Source: an uncultured Clostridia bacterium
GTDB taxonomy: Bacteria > Bacillota > Clostridia > Christensenellales > Borkfalkiaceae
Length of the DNA: 33,206 bases
NCBI GenBank assembly: GCA_947627515.1
Contig: CANQWI010000008.1
Location: 1 to 33,206 of the forward strand
Reading direction: 5' to 3'
The notes under the pieces are model-generated. The model was not told the DNA's origin. It did no database searches and worked only from the letters and a program-made list of their open reading frames with translations. Position 1 is the stretch's first letter, and each line of letters starts with the position of its first letter. A program made the translations under genes and the position numbers. Below are positions 15,523-25,617 of the stretch, piece by piece.

Positions 15523-18093
15523 ATGGCACTTTCACCAATGATGGAGCATTGGAAAAAAGTCAAGGCGGCACATCCCGATTGCCTGATTTTTTATCGGCTC
15601 GGGGACTTTTACGAGATGTTTTTTGAGGATGCCGAAAAGGCGAGCAAGCTTCTCGACCTGACGCTCACGGGCCGTGATTGCGGCATGAAGGAGCGGGCTC
15701 CCATGTGCGGCGTTCCGTATCATGCCGTCGACGCCTATCTTCAGAAACTTGTCGAGGCGGGGGAGAGGGTCGCGATCGTCGAACAGCTCTCCGACCCCAA
15801 GGCATCCAAGGGGATGGTCGACCGCGACGTCATTCGGGTCGTCACGGCGGGAACGGTCACCGAGGAAAGCCTTCTCGACGAATCGAGAAACAACTATATC
15901 GCCTGTGCCTGCAAGAAAAACGACAAATATGCCCTCGCATGGGCAGACATCACGACGGGGGAATTCAACTGCTGTGAGCCCTCGAGCGCGGACAAGTGCA
16001 TTGCCGTCCTTGTGGAACTGTCCGTCGCCGAGGTGATCTGCAACGAAGATTTTCTGTTTGAGACCAAGGATCGAACCGAGATCACGCGGGGGGCTCTCCC
16101 GCCCTTTTCGTGCTACCTTCCGTATGCCTTTCATCTTGCAAGCGCGGAAAAGACGCTCAAGGACCAGCTCTCTGTCGCCTCGCTGGAGGCTCTCGGGCTG
16201 AACGGGCATGAGCCCGCTGCGATCGCGGCGGGGGCACTGCTTTCCTATCTCCTCGAGACGCAGAAGCACGCATTGAAGAATATCAACGCTCTGCATTTCT
16301 CGCAGGGGACAGACCATATGACGCTTGACCCTTCGGCCCTGCGCAACCTCGAGATCCTGAAGAGCAGCGGCGAGGGGAAGAAGTTCGGCTCGCTTCTGTG
16401 GCTTCTCGACAGGACTAAGACGGGAATGGGCGCAAGGAAGCTCGTCTCCATCCTTTTGAACCCCTTGAAAAAGCTCGACCGTATCAACAAACGGCTGGAT
16501 GCCGTGGACGAGCTCTTCAAGGCGGGCGTCGTCAGGATGGGGCTCTGCGACATGCTCGACGGGATGCGAGATATCGAACGGCTGACGGGCCGCATTTCCA
16601 ACGGCAATCTGCAGCCGAGGGATTGCCTCGCGCTCTCTGCCTCTCTTGCGGCCGTTCCCAATATCAAATTCCAGCTCTCGGGATTTACCTCCGAGCTACT
16701 TACCTCCATCGCGGGACGTCTTGCCGACACCCGTGAGATCTGCGCCCTCATCGACAGCGCGATCGATCCCAACGCTACGACTCTGAAGGAGGGAGGCTAT
16801 ATCAGGAGCGGTTACAACGATCAGCTCGATATCCTCCGCGATGTCAAGACGAGGAGCAAGGCACTTGTCGCAGAGCTTGAGGCACATGAGAGGGAGGCGA
16901 CGGGGATAAAGACGCTGAAGGTGGGCTATAACCGCGTATTCGGATACTATATCGAGGTCAGCAACAGCTTCAAGGACCGCATTCCCTACAGCTACACGCG
17001 CAAGCAGACGCTCGCAAACGGCGAACGGTTTACATGCGAGGAGCTCAAGCAGCTTGAGACAAAGATCCTCGGCAGCGACGATCAGGCAAGGAGGCTCGAG
17101 GAGCATCTCTTCGGTGAGCTTCTCGAGATCATGGGGAGAAACATCCCCGTCCTGCAGAAGATCGCAGGGGCGATCGCCGAGCTTGACGTTCTGCTCTCCT
17201 TTGCAACGATCGCAAAGGAGGACAAATACGTCCGTCCTCAGCTCGTGGAGGAGGGTGCGCTCGAGATCGAGGAGGGGAGGCACCCCGTCGTTGAGGCCAT
17301 CTCGAGGGAACGCTTTGTCCCCAACGATTGTCTTCTCGACAACAGCGAAAACAGGACCATGGTCCTGACGGGTCCCAATATGGCGGGAAAGAGTACCTAT
17401 CTGAGGCAAAACGCTCTCATCGTCTATATGGCGCATGTTGGATGCTTTGTCCCAGCAAGGAGGGCGGTCATTCCGCTCACGGACAGGATCTTTACCCGCA
17501 TCGGCGCGAGCGACAATCTCATTCTCGACCGAAGCACCTTTATGGTCGAAATGACCGAGGTCGCCAACATTTTAAGGAACGCCACAGAGAAGAGCCTGCT
17601 CATCCTTGACGAGGTCGGAAGGGGAACGAGCACGTTCGACGGGCTCTCCATCGCGTGGGCGGTCATTGAATACCTGACCGAAAATATCCGCGCCAAGACG
17701 CTGTTCGCAACGCATTATCATGAGCTCACCGAGCTCGAGGGGAAGCTCGAGGGCGTCAAAAATTACAAGATCAATGTCCGTGAGATCGCGGGAAGCATCG
17801 TTTTCCTCAGAAAGATCGTCCGCGGCGGTGCATCCCGCTCCTTCGGCGTGGAGGTCGCCGCGCTTGCGGGGGTGCCTGAGGTGGTCACATCCCGCGCAAA
17901 GGCGATCCTGCGGACGCTCGAGAAGAAGGATGCGGCAGGGTCCTTGGGGGTCTCTTCTGTAGAAGAGGAACTACCGCCCGAGGACGAGGACGTTCTGCGC
18001 CTTGAGGAGGAGCTGCGCGGGCTGGAGGTCAACCTTTTGACGCCCATGCAGGCCCTTGCCCTCATTTCCGAATGGAAGGAGAAGCTCAAATGA
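15523..18093 (+). CDS. mutS: DNA mismatch repair protein MutS
   Basis: MALSPMMEHWKKVKAAHPDCLIFYRLGDFYEMF…; TGPNMAGKSTYLRQ, DEVGRGTSTFDGLSIAWA; SD ggaggaagg. Confidence 0.97.
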   Translation: MALSPMMEHWKKVKAAHPDCLIFYRLGDFYEMFFEDAEKASKLLDLTLTGRDCGMKERAPMCGVPYHAVDAYLQKLVEAGERVAIVEQLSDPKASKGMVDRDVIRVVTAGTVTEESLLDESRNNYIACACKKNDKYALAWADITTGEFNCCEPSSADKCIAVLVELSVAEVICNEDFLFETKDRTEITRGALPPFSCYLPYAFHLASAEKTLKDQLSVASLEALGLNGHEPAAIAAGALLSYLLETQKHALKNINALHFSQGTDHMTLDPSALRNLEILKSSGEGKKFGSLLWLLDRTKTGMGARKLVSILLNPLKKLDRINKRLDAVDELFKAGVVRMGLCDMLDGMRDIERLTGRISNGNLQPRDCLALSASLAAVPNIKFQLSGFTSELLTSIAGRLADTREICALIDSAIDPNATTLKEGGYIRSGYNDQLDILRDVKTRSKALVAELEAHEREATGIKTLKVGYNRVFGYYIEVSNSFKDRIPYSYTRKQTLANGERFTCEELKQLETKILGSDDQARRLEEHLFGELLEIMGRNIPVLQKIAGAIAELDVLLSFATIAKEDKYVRPQLVEEGALEIEEGRHPVVEAISRERFVPNDCLLDNSENRTMVLTGPNMAGKSTYLRQNALIVYMAHVGCFVPARRAVIPLTDRIFTRIGASDNLILDRSTFMVEMTEVANILRNATEKSLLILDEVGRGTSTFDGLSIAWAVIEYLTENIRAKTLFATHYHELTELEGKLEGVKNYKINVREIAGSIVFLRKIVRGGASRSFGVEVAALAGVPEVVTSRAKAILRTLEKKDAAGSLGVSSVEEELPPEDEDVLRLEEELRGLEVNLLTPMQALALISEWKEKLK

Positions 18094-19970
18094 TCAACAT
18101 TTTATCTCCCGCCGTCTTTAACCGTATTGCGGCGGGCGAGGTCGTCGACCGTCCCTATTCCGTCATAAAGGAGCTCGTCGAAAACGCCATCGATGCGGGT
18201 GCGACCGAGATCGATGTGGAGATCGAGGACGGCGGGAAAAAGAGGATCAGCGTCCGTGACAACGGCTGCGGCATCGGGAGGGACGACCTTCCGCGGGCCT
18301 ACCATCCCCATGCGACGAGCAAGCTTCTTGATGCAGAGGACCTTTTCACTGTAGCGACGCTCGGCTTTCGCGGCGAGGCGATCGCTTCAATTGCCGCCGT
18401 TTCACGCATGAATATTGTCTCCGATGCGGGAGAGGGGGCATTTTCGCTCGCATGCGAAGGTGGAAAACTGGGGGAGCTGAGTCCGTCGGCAGGTGCACGC
18501 GGCACCGAGGTCACCGTGTCCGACCTCTTTTACAATACTCCCGCACGTTTGAAATTCCTCAAATCGGACAGTCAGGAGGAGGGGGATGTCACCAACATGA
18601 TGGCACGCTTCATCCTCTCCCGTCCGCAGATCTCCTTCACCTATACCGCAAACGGTAAGCTAAGATTCCGTTCCTTCGGAGAAGGGCTGCCGTCTGCGAT
18701 CGCGGTGGTCTACGGCACCCAGACGCTTGACAACTGCCTCGAGATCGCCGCCGACAAGCACGGGCTCGTCCTTCACGGCTTTATCGGCAACAGGAATTTC
18801 TCCAAACCGAACAGGACCTATCAAAGCTTATTTGTAAACGGACGTTATGTCGTCAACCAAACGGTCGCATCCGCAATCGCCAACGCCTATGCCGCCTATC
18901 TGATGAAGCGGCAGTACCCGTTTTATGTGCTTTTTCTCGATGTCCCGCAGGAGATCGTCGACGTCAACGTACATCCAAACAAGGCAGATGTCCGTTTTCA
19001 GGACAATCGGATAATCTACGGCAGCGTCTATTCCGTGATCTCCTCGGTTCTTGACGGGAATTCGAGGGCGGTCGAGTATGTAGTCGGTCTCAAGGAGGAG
19101 CTTGCGGCCGAAAAGGCGCAGGAGCCTCAAAAGACCACGCCTGCAGATCAGTCGTCTATTGCGGAGGGAAAAGCCTCCATGACATACGAGGAGGCACAAA
19201 AGGAGCTGCAGTTCGACATTTCCCGCAATACGGATGCACCCTCCGAGCCGCAATTTTACTCCCCGGGGCCAATTCAATATATCGTGCGTTCGTCTGCATC
19301 CTCGGCGACCGTCGACAAGCAGGAGGACATTTTTGCGGCCAACAGGGAGCTGCTTGCGGAGCAAGAAAAGCGTGCAAGGCAGGAGAAAGTGGACGTCAGG
19401 AGCCTCGAGTTCAAGGGGGAGCTCTTTCACACCTATCTCTTTTATGAGGCGGGGGATGAGGCGTACATTATCGACCAGCATGCGGCGCATGAGAGGATCC
19501 TTTACGATAAATTGCAGGAGCGGCTGAGCTCCCGCTCGGTTGTGTCCCAACCCATGCTTGTTCCCTATCTTCTCGAGCTGAATGCGGCCGAATTTGCGTT
19601 TCTCACCAAAAATTTTCCCATTCTGAGGGAAATGGGGTTCGAGATCGATGAATTCGGCAACGGCTGTATCAAAGTCTCTGCTGTCCCGAGCGACCTCATG
19701 GGGATAAATTTTACTGCCTTTTTCGGGGAGGTGCTTTCCTCGATGGAGACCCTGCGTGCCATCCGTCTGAATGACCTTTTGAAGGATAAGCTTGCCTCTG
19801 CCGCATGCAAGGCCGCCGTCAAGGGCGGGGAACAGCTGACCGAGGACGAGGCAAGGAAGCTTCTCGAGCGCATGGACGGGGACATGGGGCTGAAGTGCCC
19901 GCACGGCCGTCCCGTCGCGGTGAAGGTCCGTCGGAGCGAAATGGAAAAGCTCTTCAAGCGCATCGTATGA
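18090..19970 (+). CDS. mutL: DNA mismatch repair protein MutL
   Basis: MINILSPAVFNRIAAGEVVDRPYSVIKELVENAIDAGA; LGFRGEAIASIAAV; DQHAAHERILYDK; CPHGRP. Confidence 0.97.
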   Translation: MINILSPAVFNRIAAGEVVDRPYSVIKELVENAIDAGATEIDVEIEDGGKKRISVRDNGCGIGRDDLPRAYHPHATSKLLDAEDLFTVATLGFRGEAIASIAAVSRMNIVSDAGEGAFSLACEGGKLGELSPSAGARGTEVTVSDLFYNTPARLKFLKSDSQEEGDVTNMMARFILSRPQISFTYTANGKLRFRSFGEGLPSAIAVVYGTQTLDNCLEIAADKHGLVLHGFIGNRNFSKPNRTYQSLFVNGRYVVNQTVASAIANAYAAYLMKRQYPFYVLFLDVPQEIVDVNVHPNKADVRFQDNRIIYGSVYSVISSVLDGNSRAVEYVVGLKEELAAEKAQEPQKTTPADQSSIAEGKASMTYEEAQKELQFDISRNTDAPSEPQFYSPGPIQYIVRSSASSATVDKQEDIFAANRELLAEQEKRARQEKVDVRSLEFKGELFHTYLFYEAGDEAYIIDQHAAHERILYDKLQERLSSRSVVSQPMLVPYLLELNAAEFAFLTKNFPILREMGFEIDEFGNGCIKVSAVPSDLMGINFTAFFGEVLSSMETLRAIRLNDLLKDKLASAACKAAVKGGEQLTEDEARKLLERMDGDMGLKCPHGRPVAVKVRRSEMEKLFKRIV

Positions 19971-20875
19971 AAAAGCTTCTCGTCATTTGCGGCCCCACGG
20001 CCTCGGGAAAGAGTGCCCTTGCGGTGGAATGCGCCCGCCTCTTGGACGGCGAAATCGTCTCCTGCGATGCGTTTTTGATCTACCGCGGCCTTGATATCGG
20101 CACGGCAAAGCCGACAGAGGAGGAGAAAAGGGGCATCCCGCACCACATGATCGACGTCGTTCCGCCCACGCAGGGCTTTTCGGTGAGCGACTTTGAGGAG
20201 ATGGCTCTTCCCATCGTCGAGGATATTCTGCGCAGAGACAAAACGCCCATCCTCTGCGGGGGGACAGGCTTCTATCTCAACGCCATTCTATATGCGCATG
20301 CATTCGGCAATACACCCGCCGACCCCGAAATTCGCGAAAAATATGAAAAAATCGCAGCCGAGGAGGGGGGAGAGGTTCTCCATGCGCGGCTCAGAACCGT
20401 CGATCCCGAGAGCGCGGAGAAGCTGCATCCAAACGATGTCAAGAGAGTGATACGTGCTCTTGAAATTTTTGCGCTGACGGGGAGAAAAAAATCCGAGCAA
20501 GCAGACAGGGACGTGCCACGTTTTCCCTTTGAGGCCTTTAAATTCGAGTATCCCCGCGAGGAGCTTTACTGCCGCATCGATAAGAGAGTGGATGAGATGC
20601 TTGCGCGAGGACTCGTTGAAGAAGTTCAAGGACTTTTACAAAGCGGCGTCCCTGAAGATGTCCAGTGCATGCAGGGCATTGGGTACAAGGAGGTCGTCGA
20701 ATCCTTGAAAAATGGACTTATGCATAGTACTATGTCAGACATAATTAAGAAAAATACACGAAATTATGCCAAAAGACAGGAGACATTCTTCAAAAGAATG
20801 GAAAATCTACACAGGCTCTCACCGAAGAGTACTGTCGATGCGGCAAAAGAGGTTGTAAAGATATATGAAGGTTGA
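19967..20875 (+). CDS. miaA: tRNA dimethylallyltransferase MiaA
   Basis: CGPTASGKSALAVE, DIGTAKPT, HHMIDVVPP, GGTGFYLNA, NTRNYAKRQETFFKRM. Confidence 0.95.
   Translation: MKKLLVICGPTASGKSALAVECARLLDGEIVSCDAFLIYRGLDIGTAKPTEEEKRGIPHHMIDVVPPTQGFSVSDFEEMALPIVEDILRRDKTPILCGGTGFYLNAILYAHAFGNTPADPEIREKYEKIAAEEGGEVLHARLRTVDPESAEKLHPNDVKRVIRALEIFALTGRKKSEQADRDVPRFPFEAFKFEYPREELYCRIDKRVDEMLARGLVEEVQGLLQSGVPEDVQCMQGIGYKEVVESLKNGLMHSTMSDIIKKNTRNYAKRQETFFKRMENLHRLSPKSTVDAAKEVVKIYEG
20726..20746. repeat. Dispersed palindrome copy inside miaA (AGTACTATGTCAGACATAATT)
   Basis: Encodes STMSDII just before the KKNTRNYAKRQ motif. Confidence 0.85.
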
Positions 20876-22088
20876 TGAGCTTATTAAAACTGCAGAGGAT
20901 GACCTTAAGGAGAGCTTTGCGCACGTCGATGAGGTCGCGCTCTACAATCAGGAGAAGGTCCTGAATGCTTTCAGAGAGGAGCAGATCGCGCTTCGGCATT
21001 TTGCGGCGACGACGGGCTACGGCTACGGCGATGAGGGACGGGAGGCCTTAAAAAAGGTCTATGCCCATGCCTTCGGTGCGGAGAGTGCCATCGTGTCTCC
21101 CGCGCTCCTTTCGGGGACGCACGCCTTGACGGTCGCTCTCTTCGGGGTCCTCCGTCCGGGCATGCGTATTTTATTCGTGACAGGCGCTCCGTATGATACC
21201 ATTTGCCCCGTGATCTGGGGGGACGGGAACGGCTCGCTCACTGACTTCGGCGTCACCTTTAACATCATTTCCCTGACGAACAGAGGTCGGATCGACCTTG
21301 GAAATGTCGCTGCCAACCTTGGCATGTGGCATTTCGACATGATCTACGTCCAGCGTTCGCGGGGGTATGAGCTTCGTGACGCGCTTTCTGTCGATGAGAT
21401 TGGGAGGCTCTGTAGCTTTGTCCGCAAAAAAGGCTTTGAGGGCTGTATCTTTGTGGATAATTGCTACGGCGAATTTGTTGAAAAGAGCGAGCCCACCGAT
21501 GTCGGGGCAGATCTCATCGTCGGGAGCCTCATAAAAAATCCCGGGGGCGGCCTTGCCCCCACGGGCGGGTACATTGCGGGAAGGGATAGGTATGTTTCAT
21601 TGTGTGAAAACCGTCTCACCGCGCCCTCCGTCGGGGGGGAGATCGGCTCCTATGCTTACGGATACCAGCCCTATTTTCAGGGATTTTTCCTCGCGCCGCA
21701 CGTTGTTGCGCAGTCTTTAAAGGGGGGACTTCTCATCGGAAGATGTATGGAGCTTCTCGGCTATAAAAATTACCCGGCGACGAACAAGCCCCTTGCAGAC
21801 ATCACCCGCGCCATCCGCTTCAAGACGGAAAAGGAGCTCTGTGACTTCATTCAATCGGTGCAGGAGGTCTCTCCCGTCGATTCTTTTGTGAAATTGGAGC
21901 CGTGGGACATGCCCGGGTACGAGGATAAGGTCATTATGGCCGCGGGGACCTTTGTGGCAGGGGCGAGCATCGAGCTCTCCGCAGATGCGCCCATTCGCAA
22001 GCCCTACACCGCCTATTTTCAGGGCGGGCTCACCTATGAGCACTGCAAGCTCGCCTGCCGCGCCGTGCTCGAGAAGCTTTTGAAATGA
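20865..22088 (+). CDS. Methionine gamma-lyase family / aluminium-resistance-type PLP protein
   Basis: MKVDELIKTAEDDLKESFAHVDEVALYNQEKVLNAFREEQIALRHFAATTGYGYGDEGREAL…, IVGSLIKNPGGGLAPTGGYIAG. Confidence 0.9.
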   Translation: MKVDELIKTAEDDLKESFAHVDEVALYNQEKVLNAFREEQIALRHFAATTGYGYGDEGREALKKVYAHAFGAESAIVSPALLSGTHALTVALFGVLRPGMRILFVTGAPYDTICPVIWGDGNGSLTDFGVTFNIISLTNRGRIDLGNVAANLGMWHFDMIYVQRSRGYELRDALSVDEIGRLCSFVRKKGFEGCIFVDNCYGEFVEKSEPTDVGADLIVGSLIKNPGGGLAPTGGYIAGRDRYVSLCENRLTAPSVGGEIGSYAYGYQPYFQGFFLAPHVVAQSLKGGLLIGRCMELLGYKNYPATNKPLADITRAIRFKTEKELCDFIQSVQEVSPVDSFVKLEPWDMPGYEDKVIMAAGTFVAGASIELSADAPIRKPYTAYFQGGLTYEHCKLACRAVLEKLLK

Positions 22089-22102
22089 TTTTTATAACAA
22101 AA

Positions 22103-22138
22103 AAGCCGCTCTTCCTGTCGTGGGGAAGGGCGGTTTTG
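22103..22138. terminator. Bidirectional terminator between the PLP protein gene and upp
   Basis: aaaaaagCCGCTCTTCC-tgtcgtgg-GGAAGGGCGGtttt; A tract left, T tract right. Confidence 0.75.
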
Positions 22139-22149
22139 ATTATCTTAAA

Positions 22150-22779
22150 TTATTTTGTTCCGAAAAGCCTGTCCCCCGCATCGCCGAGACCGGGGAGAAT
22201 GTAGCCGTTTTCGTTGAGACAGCGGTCCTGGGTGGAGACGTAGATTTGCACGTCGGGATGGGCCTTGGCGACCCGTTTGATTCCCTCGGGCGCACCGATG
22301 ATGGACATGAGCTTAATGTGCTTGCAGCCCCGCTTTTTGAGGGCCGCAATGGCGTCGCAGGCAGAGCCGCCCGTCGCCAGCATGGGGTCAACGAGGAGCA
22401 CCATCTTGTCCTCGATCCCGTCCGGCAGCTTACAATAATATACTTGAGGTTCAAGCGTCTTTTCGTCGCGGTACATGCCGATATGGCCGACCTTTGCGTT
22501 GGGGAACACTTTATGCACGCCGCTCACCATGCCGAGGCCCGCTCTTAAGATGGGAACGATGGCGACGCTTCCCTCGGGAACACGGTACTGGCGCGTTGTC
22601 TCGAGCGGGGTTTCCACGTCAACGGGGGCGAGCTCCACATCCCGCATGCTCTCATATGTCATGATGATCGTGATCTCCTCGACAAGCTCTCGGAATTCTT
22701 TCATGCCCGTGTTTTTGTCGCGCAGAATGGCGATCTTGTGGTTGATCAGAGGGTGATCGAAGATAAAAACATTTTCCAT
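22150..22779 (-). CDS. upp: Uracil phosphoribosyltransferase
   Basis: [30 protein letters not shown] ggagga. Confidence 0.96.
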   Translation of the reverse strand: MENVFIFDHPLINHKIAILRDKNTGMKEFRELVEEITIIMTYESMRDVELAPVDVETPLETTRQYRVPEGSVAIVPILRAGLGMVSGVHKVFPNAKVGHIGMYRDEKTLEPQVYYCKLPDGIEDKMVLLVDPMLATGGSACDAIAALKKRGCKHIKLMSIIGAPEGIKRVAKAHPDVQIYVSTQDRCLNENGYILPGLGDAGDRLFGTK

Positions 22780-22818
22780 TTTCTCCTCCTTGCGTCAGCG
22801 TCGCCGCACATTTTGATT

Positions 22819-22847
22819 ATCATAGCATATTTTTTTCAGGAATACAA
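22819..22847 (-). promoter_or_regulatory. Promoter of upp (TTGTAT-N17-TATGAT)
   Basis: Read on the minus strand. Confidence 0.5.
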
Positions 22848-22910
22848 GAGTTCTTATGAAAAAGTTGTAAAAATTACAGGTTTTCTGTAAAAAAGCATCC
22901 GATTTCCCCA

Positions 22911-22939
22911 TTGACAGGAAATTGAAAACGTGTTAAGAT
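22911..22939 (+). promoter_or_regulatory. Promoter of the SPFH operon (TTGACA-N17-TAAGAT)
   Basis: Directly read. Confidence 0.7.
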
Positions 22940-22941
22940 GA

Positions 22942-22960
22942 TGATATCAAAATGATATCA
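22942..22960. promoter_or_regulatory. Tandem palindromic operator candidate TGATATCA-AAA-TGATATCA
   Basis: Two identical 8-bp palindromes with 11-bp periodicity over the predicted transcription start. Confidence 0.6.
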
Positions 22961-22978
22961 CTTTCGGAGGATATGAAT

Positions 22979-23935
22979 ATGGAAGAAAACAAGACAATGC
23001 GGCCGCTCAACATCGTAGACGAACGTCCCGCAAAGCAGGTAAACGGCTGGGTGATGCTGTTTGTGATTATCGGCATGATCGTCGCGGGGATCGTGCTGTT
23101 TGTGCTCGGGATCGCCTTTGGGGTGGATGAGGGAAACCCTGCCTTTATGGCCTTGGCGCCCGTCGGAATGTTTGTCATGATCGCAGCCATCATCATGTCG
23201 GTCGGCTTCAAACTTCTGCAGCCCAATGAGGCGTTTGTTCTCACCCTCTTCGGCAAATATTACGGCACGCTCAAGACGGACGGCTTCTATTGGACGAACC
23301 CGTTTTGCACGGCGGTCAATCCCGCAAGGGCAGTTGTGGGCGTCTCGAGAAAGCTCTCTTTAAAGGCTATGACGCTCAACAACGACAAGCAGAAGGTCAA
23401 CGATGAGGAGGGGAATCCCATCGAGATCTCCGTCGTCGTCATTTGGCGCATCACAAACACCGCACGGGCGGTATTCAATGTAGAAAATTATATGTCCTAC
23501 ATCTCTACACAATGCGACGCGGCCATCCGTCAAGTCGCGAGGCAGTACCCTTACGACGTTTCCTCGAACGGGGACGAGAACTCTCTCCGCGGCAGTGCAC
23601 AGGAGATTGCGGCGATTCTCAGGGAAGAGCTTCAGCAGCGCGTGGATATTGCGGGTATCGAGATTATCGAGGCACGCATTTCCCATCTTGCCTATGCGCC
23701 CGAGATCGCGGCGGCCATGCTCCAGCGTCAGCAGGCTTCGGCCATCATCGCCGCAAGGCAGAAGATTGTGGAGGGTGCCGTCTCCATGGTGCAGATGGCA
23801 CTTAACAAGCTCTCCGAGGAGCAGATCGTCGAGCTTGACGACGAGAGAAAGGCGCAGATGGTCTCCAACCTTCTCGTCGTGCTCTGCGGCAACCGTGATG
23901 CACAGCCCGTCGTCGGCACAGGTAGCATTTACTAA
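22979..23935 (+). CDS. SPFH / band 7 domain membrane protein
   Basis: Start chosen 8 nt after GGAGG; TM helix then [31 protein letters not shown]…, [21 protein letters not shown]. Confidence 0.88.
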   Translation: MEENKTMRPLNIVDERPAKQVNGWVMLFVIIGMIVAGIVLFVLGIAFGVDEGNPAFMALAPVGMFVMIAAIIMSVGFKLLQPNEAFVLTLFGKYYGTLKTDGFYWTNPFCTAVNPARAVVGVSRKLSLKAMTLNNDKQKVNDEEGNPIEISVVVIWRITNTARAVFNVENYMSYISTQCDAAIRQVARQYPYDVSSNGDENSLRGSAQEIAAILREELQQRVDIAGIEIIEARISHLAYAPEIAAAMLQRQQASAIIAARQKIVEGAVSMVQMALNKLSEEQIVELDDERKAQMVSNLLVVLCGNRDAQPVVGTGSIY

Positions 23936-23950
23936 ATTTTTTGAAATAAT

Positions 23951-24829
23951 ATGAAAAATCTCTTCGGTTTTTGGATCGGGCAGGGTGCCACTTGGCCTCT
24001 GCCTGAGCCCGACGGGAGCGAGTTTATCGTGAGGCGTGCGGAGGAGGCGGTAAAGCTGCGTCTTTCCGAGATGGATCGCGAGGACGACAACGTTGAGAAG
24101 ACTGCCAATTTTCCCATGTGGCTGAGAAATGTGTTTGCTATCGTGCTAAGCATCGGTCTCTTTCTCCTCGGGATCGCGATCAAGCTCATGGGAGAGGATG
24201 AAATGGACTATGAGTTCGCCGTCGCATGCGGGTTTTGGTACTTTATCGGTTTCGGCGCGGGACTCGTGCTGCTCTCTGTCTTGTTCTTCATCCTGCAGCG
24301 TGTCAGGAACCGCTCCGTCATGAACTCCACCGCTGTCAGAGAGCATCGGGAAAGGTACAAGAGGGTTAGAAGAGAGGCCCTCGACAGCATGCTTGTCCCG
24401 TCCGATGCGGTCTCTGTGGACATCCTTGCCTATCCTTACAGGATCAAAAACGGGAGGGTGCGGGGCACCTTGCCCGCAAATTGCTTTCTGAATCTCCCGC
24501 TCTATGCCTTCCGTGACGGGGAAGCACTCTGCCTTGCCGATGTCAGCTATGTAGTCCGCATTCCCTACGACAGTATCGTATCGCTTTCGCGTATCTGTAG
24601 CAGGACGGCGTTTATGGGCTGGAACAAGGGGGAGAGCTTTAAAAAAGGGGAATTTAAACCCTACAGGATCCGTACGAACAGCTATGGACAGATGTTTGTG
24701 AGGTCCTGCTATCGCTTAGAGCTTCGCGGGAGCGAGCAACTTGCGCTTGTGTTCCCGCCCTATGAATTTGAAATTCTTGCGCCGATGCTTGGTCATAAGG
24801 CGTTGAATGTGATCGACGTAAAAAAATAA
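23951..24829 (+). CDS. Hypothetical two-TM membrane protein
   Basis: 292 aa ORF in operon order; hydrophobic segments FAIVLSIGLFLLGIAIKL and FGAGLVLLSVLFFIL. Confidence 0.8.
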   Translation: MKNLFGFWIGQGATWPLPEPDGSEFIVRRAEEAVKLRLSEMDREDDNVEKTANFPMWLRNVFAIVLSIGLFLLGIAIKLMGEDEMDYEFAVACGFWYFIGFGAGLVLLSVLFFILQRVRNRSVMNSTAVREHRERYKRVRREALDSMLVPSDAVSVDILAYPYRIKNGRVRGTLPANCFLNLPLYAFRDGEALCLADVSYVVRIPYDSIVSLSRICSRTAFMGWNKGESFKKGEFKPYRIRTNSYGQMFVRSCYRLELRGSEQLALVFPPYEFEILAPMLGHKALNVIDVKK

Positions 24830-24840
24830 GAGAGGTTTTT

Positions 24841-25617
24841 ATGTCTGAAGAGATCGTGCGGGCTGAAGGACTCAGGAAGAGCTTCACGCTCAGCAGAAAA
24901 CAACAAAAAATCGAAAAAACGGGAGAGACGAAGCGGGTCGCCGTGAACGGTCTGTCTTTTTCGGCCTACCGCGGGGAAATATACGGCCTGCTCGGGCCCA
25001 ATGGGGCGGGAAAGACGACGACGCTTCGCATGCTTTCCACGCTGATCCGTCCCGATGCCGGCGACGCCTTCATCTGCGGGCATTCCATCGTCAAGGAGCC
25101 AGAAAGGGTACGGGACGAGATCGGCTTTCTGACAAGTGAATTGAAGCTCGAGGGCTTCTTTACAACCGATTATCTCTTTGACTTTTTCGGCGCCATGCAT
25201 GGCGTGGAGAAGGGCACGCTGCAGAAGAGAAAGAGGGAGCTCTTTCAAAGGTTCGGTATCGACAGATTTGCCCAGGTGCAGGTGAAAAATCTCTCGACGG
25301 GCATGCTGCAGAAGGTCTCTCTCGTCATTTCCATTGTCCATGACCCGTCCGTTGTCATTTTTGACGAGCCCACCAATGGGCTGGACGTCCTGACAGCAAG
25401 GGTCGTCACCGACTTTCTCGCCGAGCTCAAGGGGATGGGGAAGAGTATCCTGCTCTCCACCCACATATTCTCCCTCGTTGAAAAGCTCTGCGACCGTGTA
25501 GGCATCATCTTTGACGGCAGGATGGCGGCAGAGGGCCCCCTTGAGGAGATCGCGGGCGGGGACCTCGAGAAGAGCTTTTTTGACCTCTTTTACGCCATCA
25601 AGGGGGAGACGGTATGA
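24841..25617 (+). CDS. ABC transporter ATP-binding protein (NatA-like)
   Basis: LLGPNGAGKTTTLRML, LSTGMLQKVSL, VVIFDEPTNGLD. Confidence 0.93.
   Translation: MSEEIVRAEGLRKSFTLSRKQQKIEKTGETKRVAVNGLSFSAYRGEIYGLLGPNGAGKTTTLRMLSTLIRPDAGDAFICGHSIVKEPERVRDEIGFLTSELKLEGFFTTDYLFDFFGAMHGVEKGTLQKRKRELFQRFGIDRFAQVQVKNLSTGMLQKVSLVISIVHDPSVVIFDEPTNGLDVLTARVVTDFLAELKGMGKSILLSTHIFSLVEKLCDRVGIIFDGRMAAEGPLEEIAGGDLEKSFFDLFYAIKGETV

Noticed and set aside
20045-20110. MiaA SCDAFLIYRGLDIGTAKP as an unusual active site
   Set aside because: Close to the DSALIY-type variant known in E. coli MiaA; not convincing as a functional anomaly.
22780-22910. Riboswitch or attenuator upstream of upp / the SPFH operon
   Set aside because: No convincing conserved fold or antiterminator/terminator pair was seen; only promoter-like elements.
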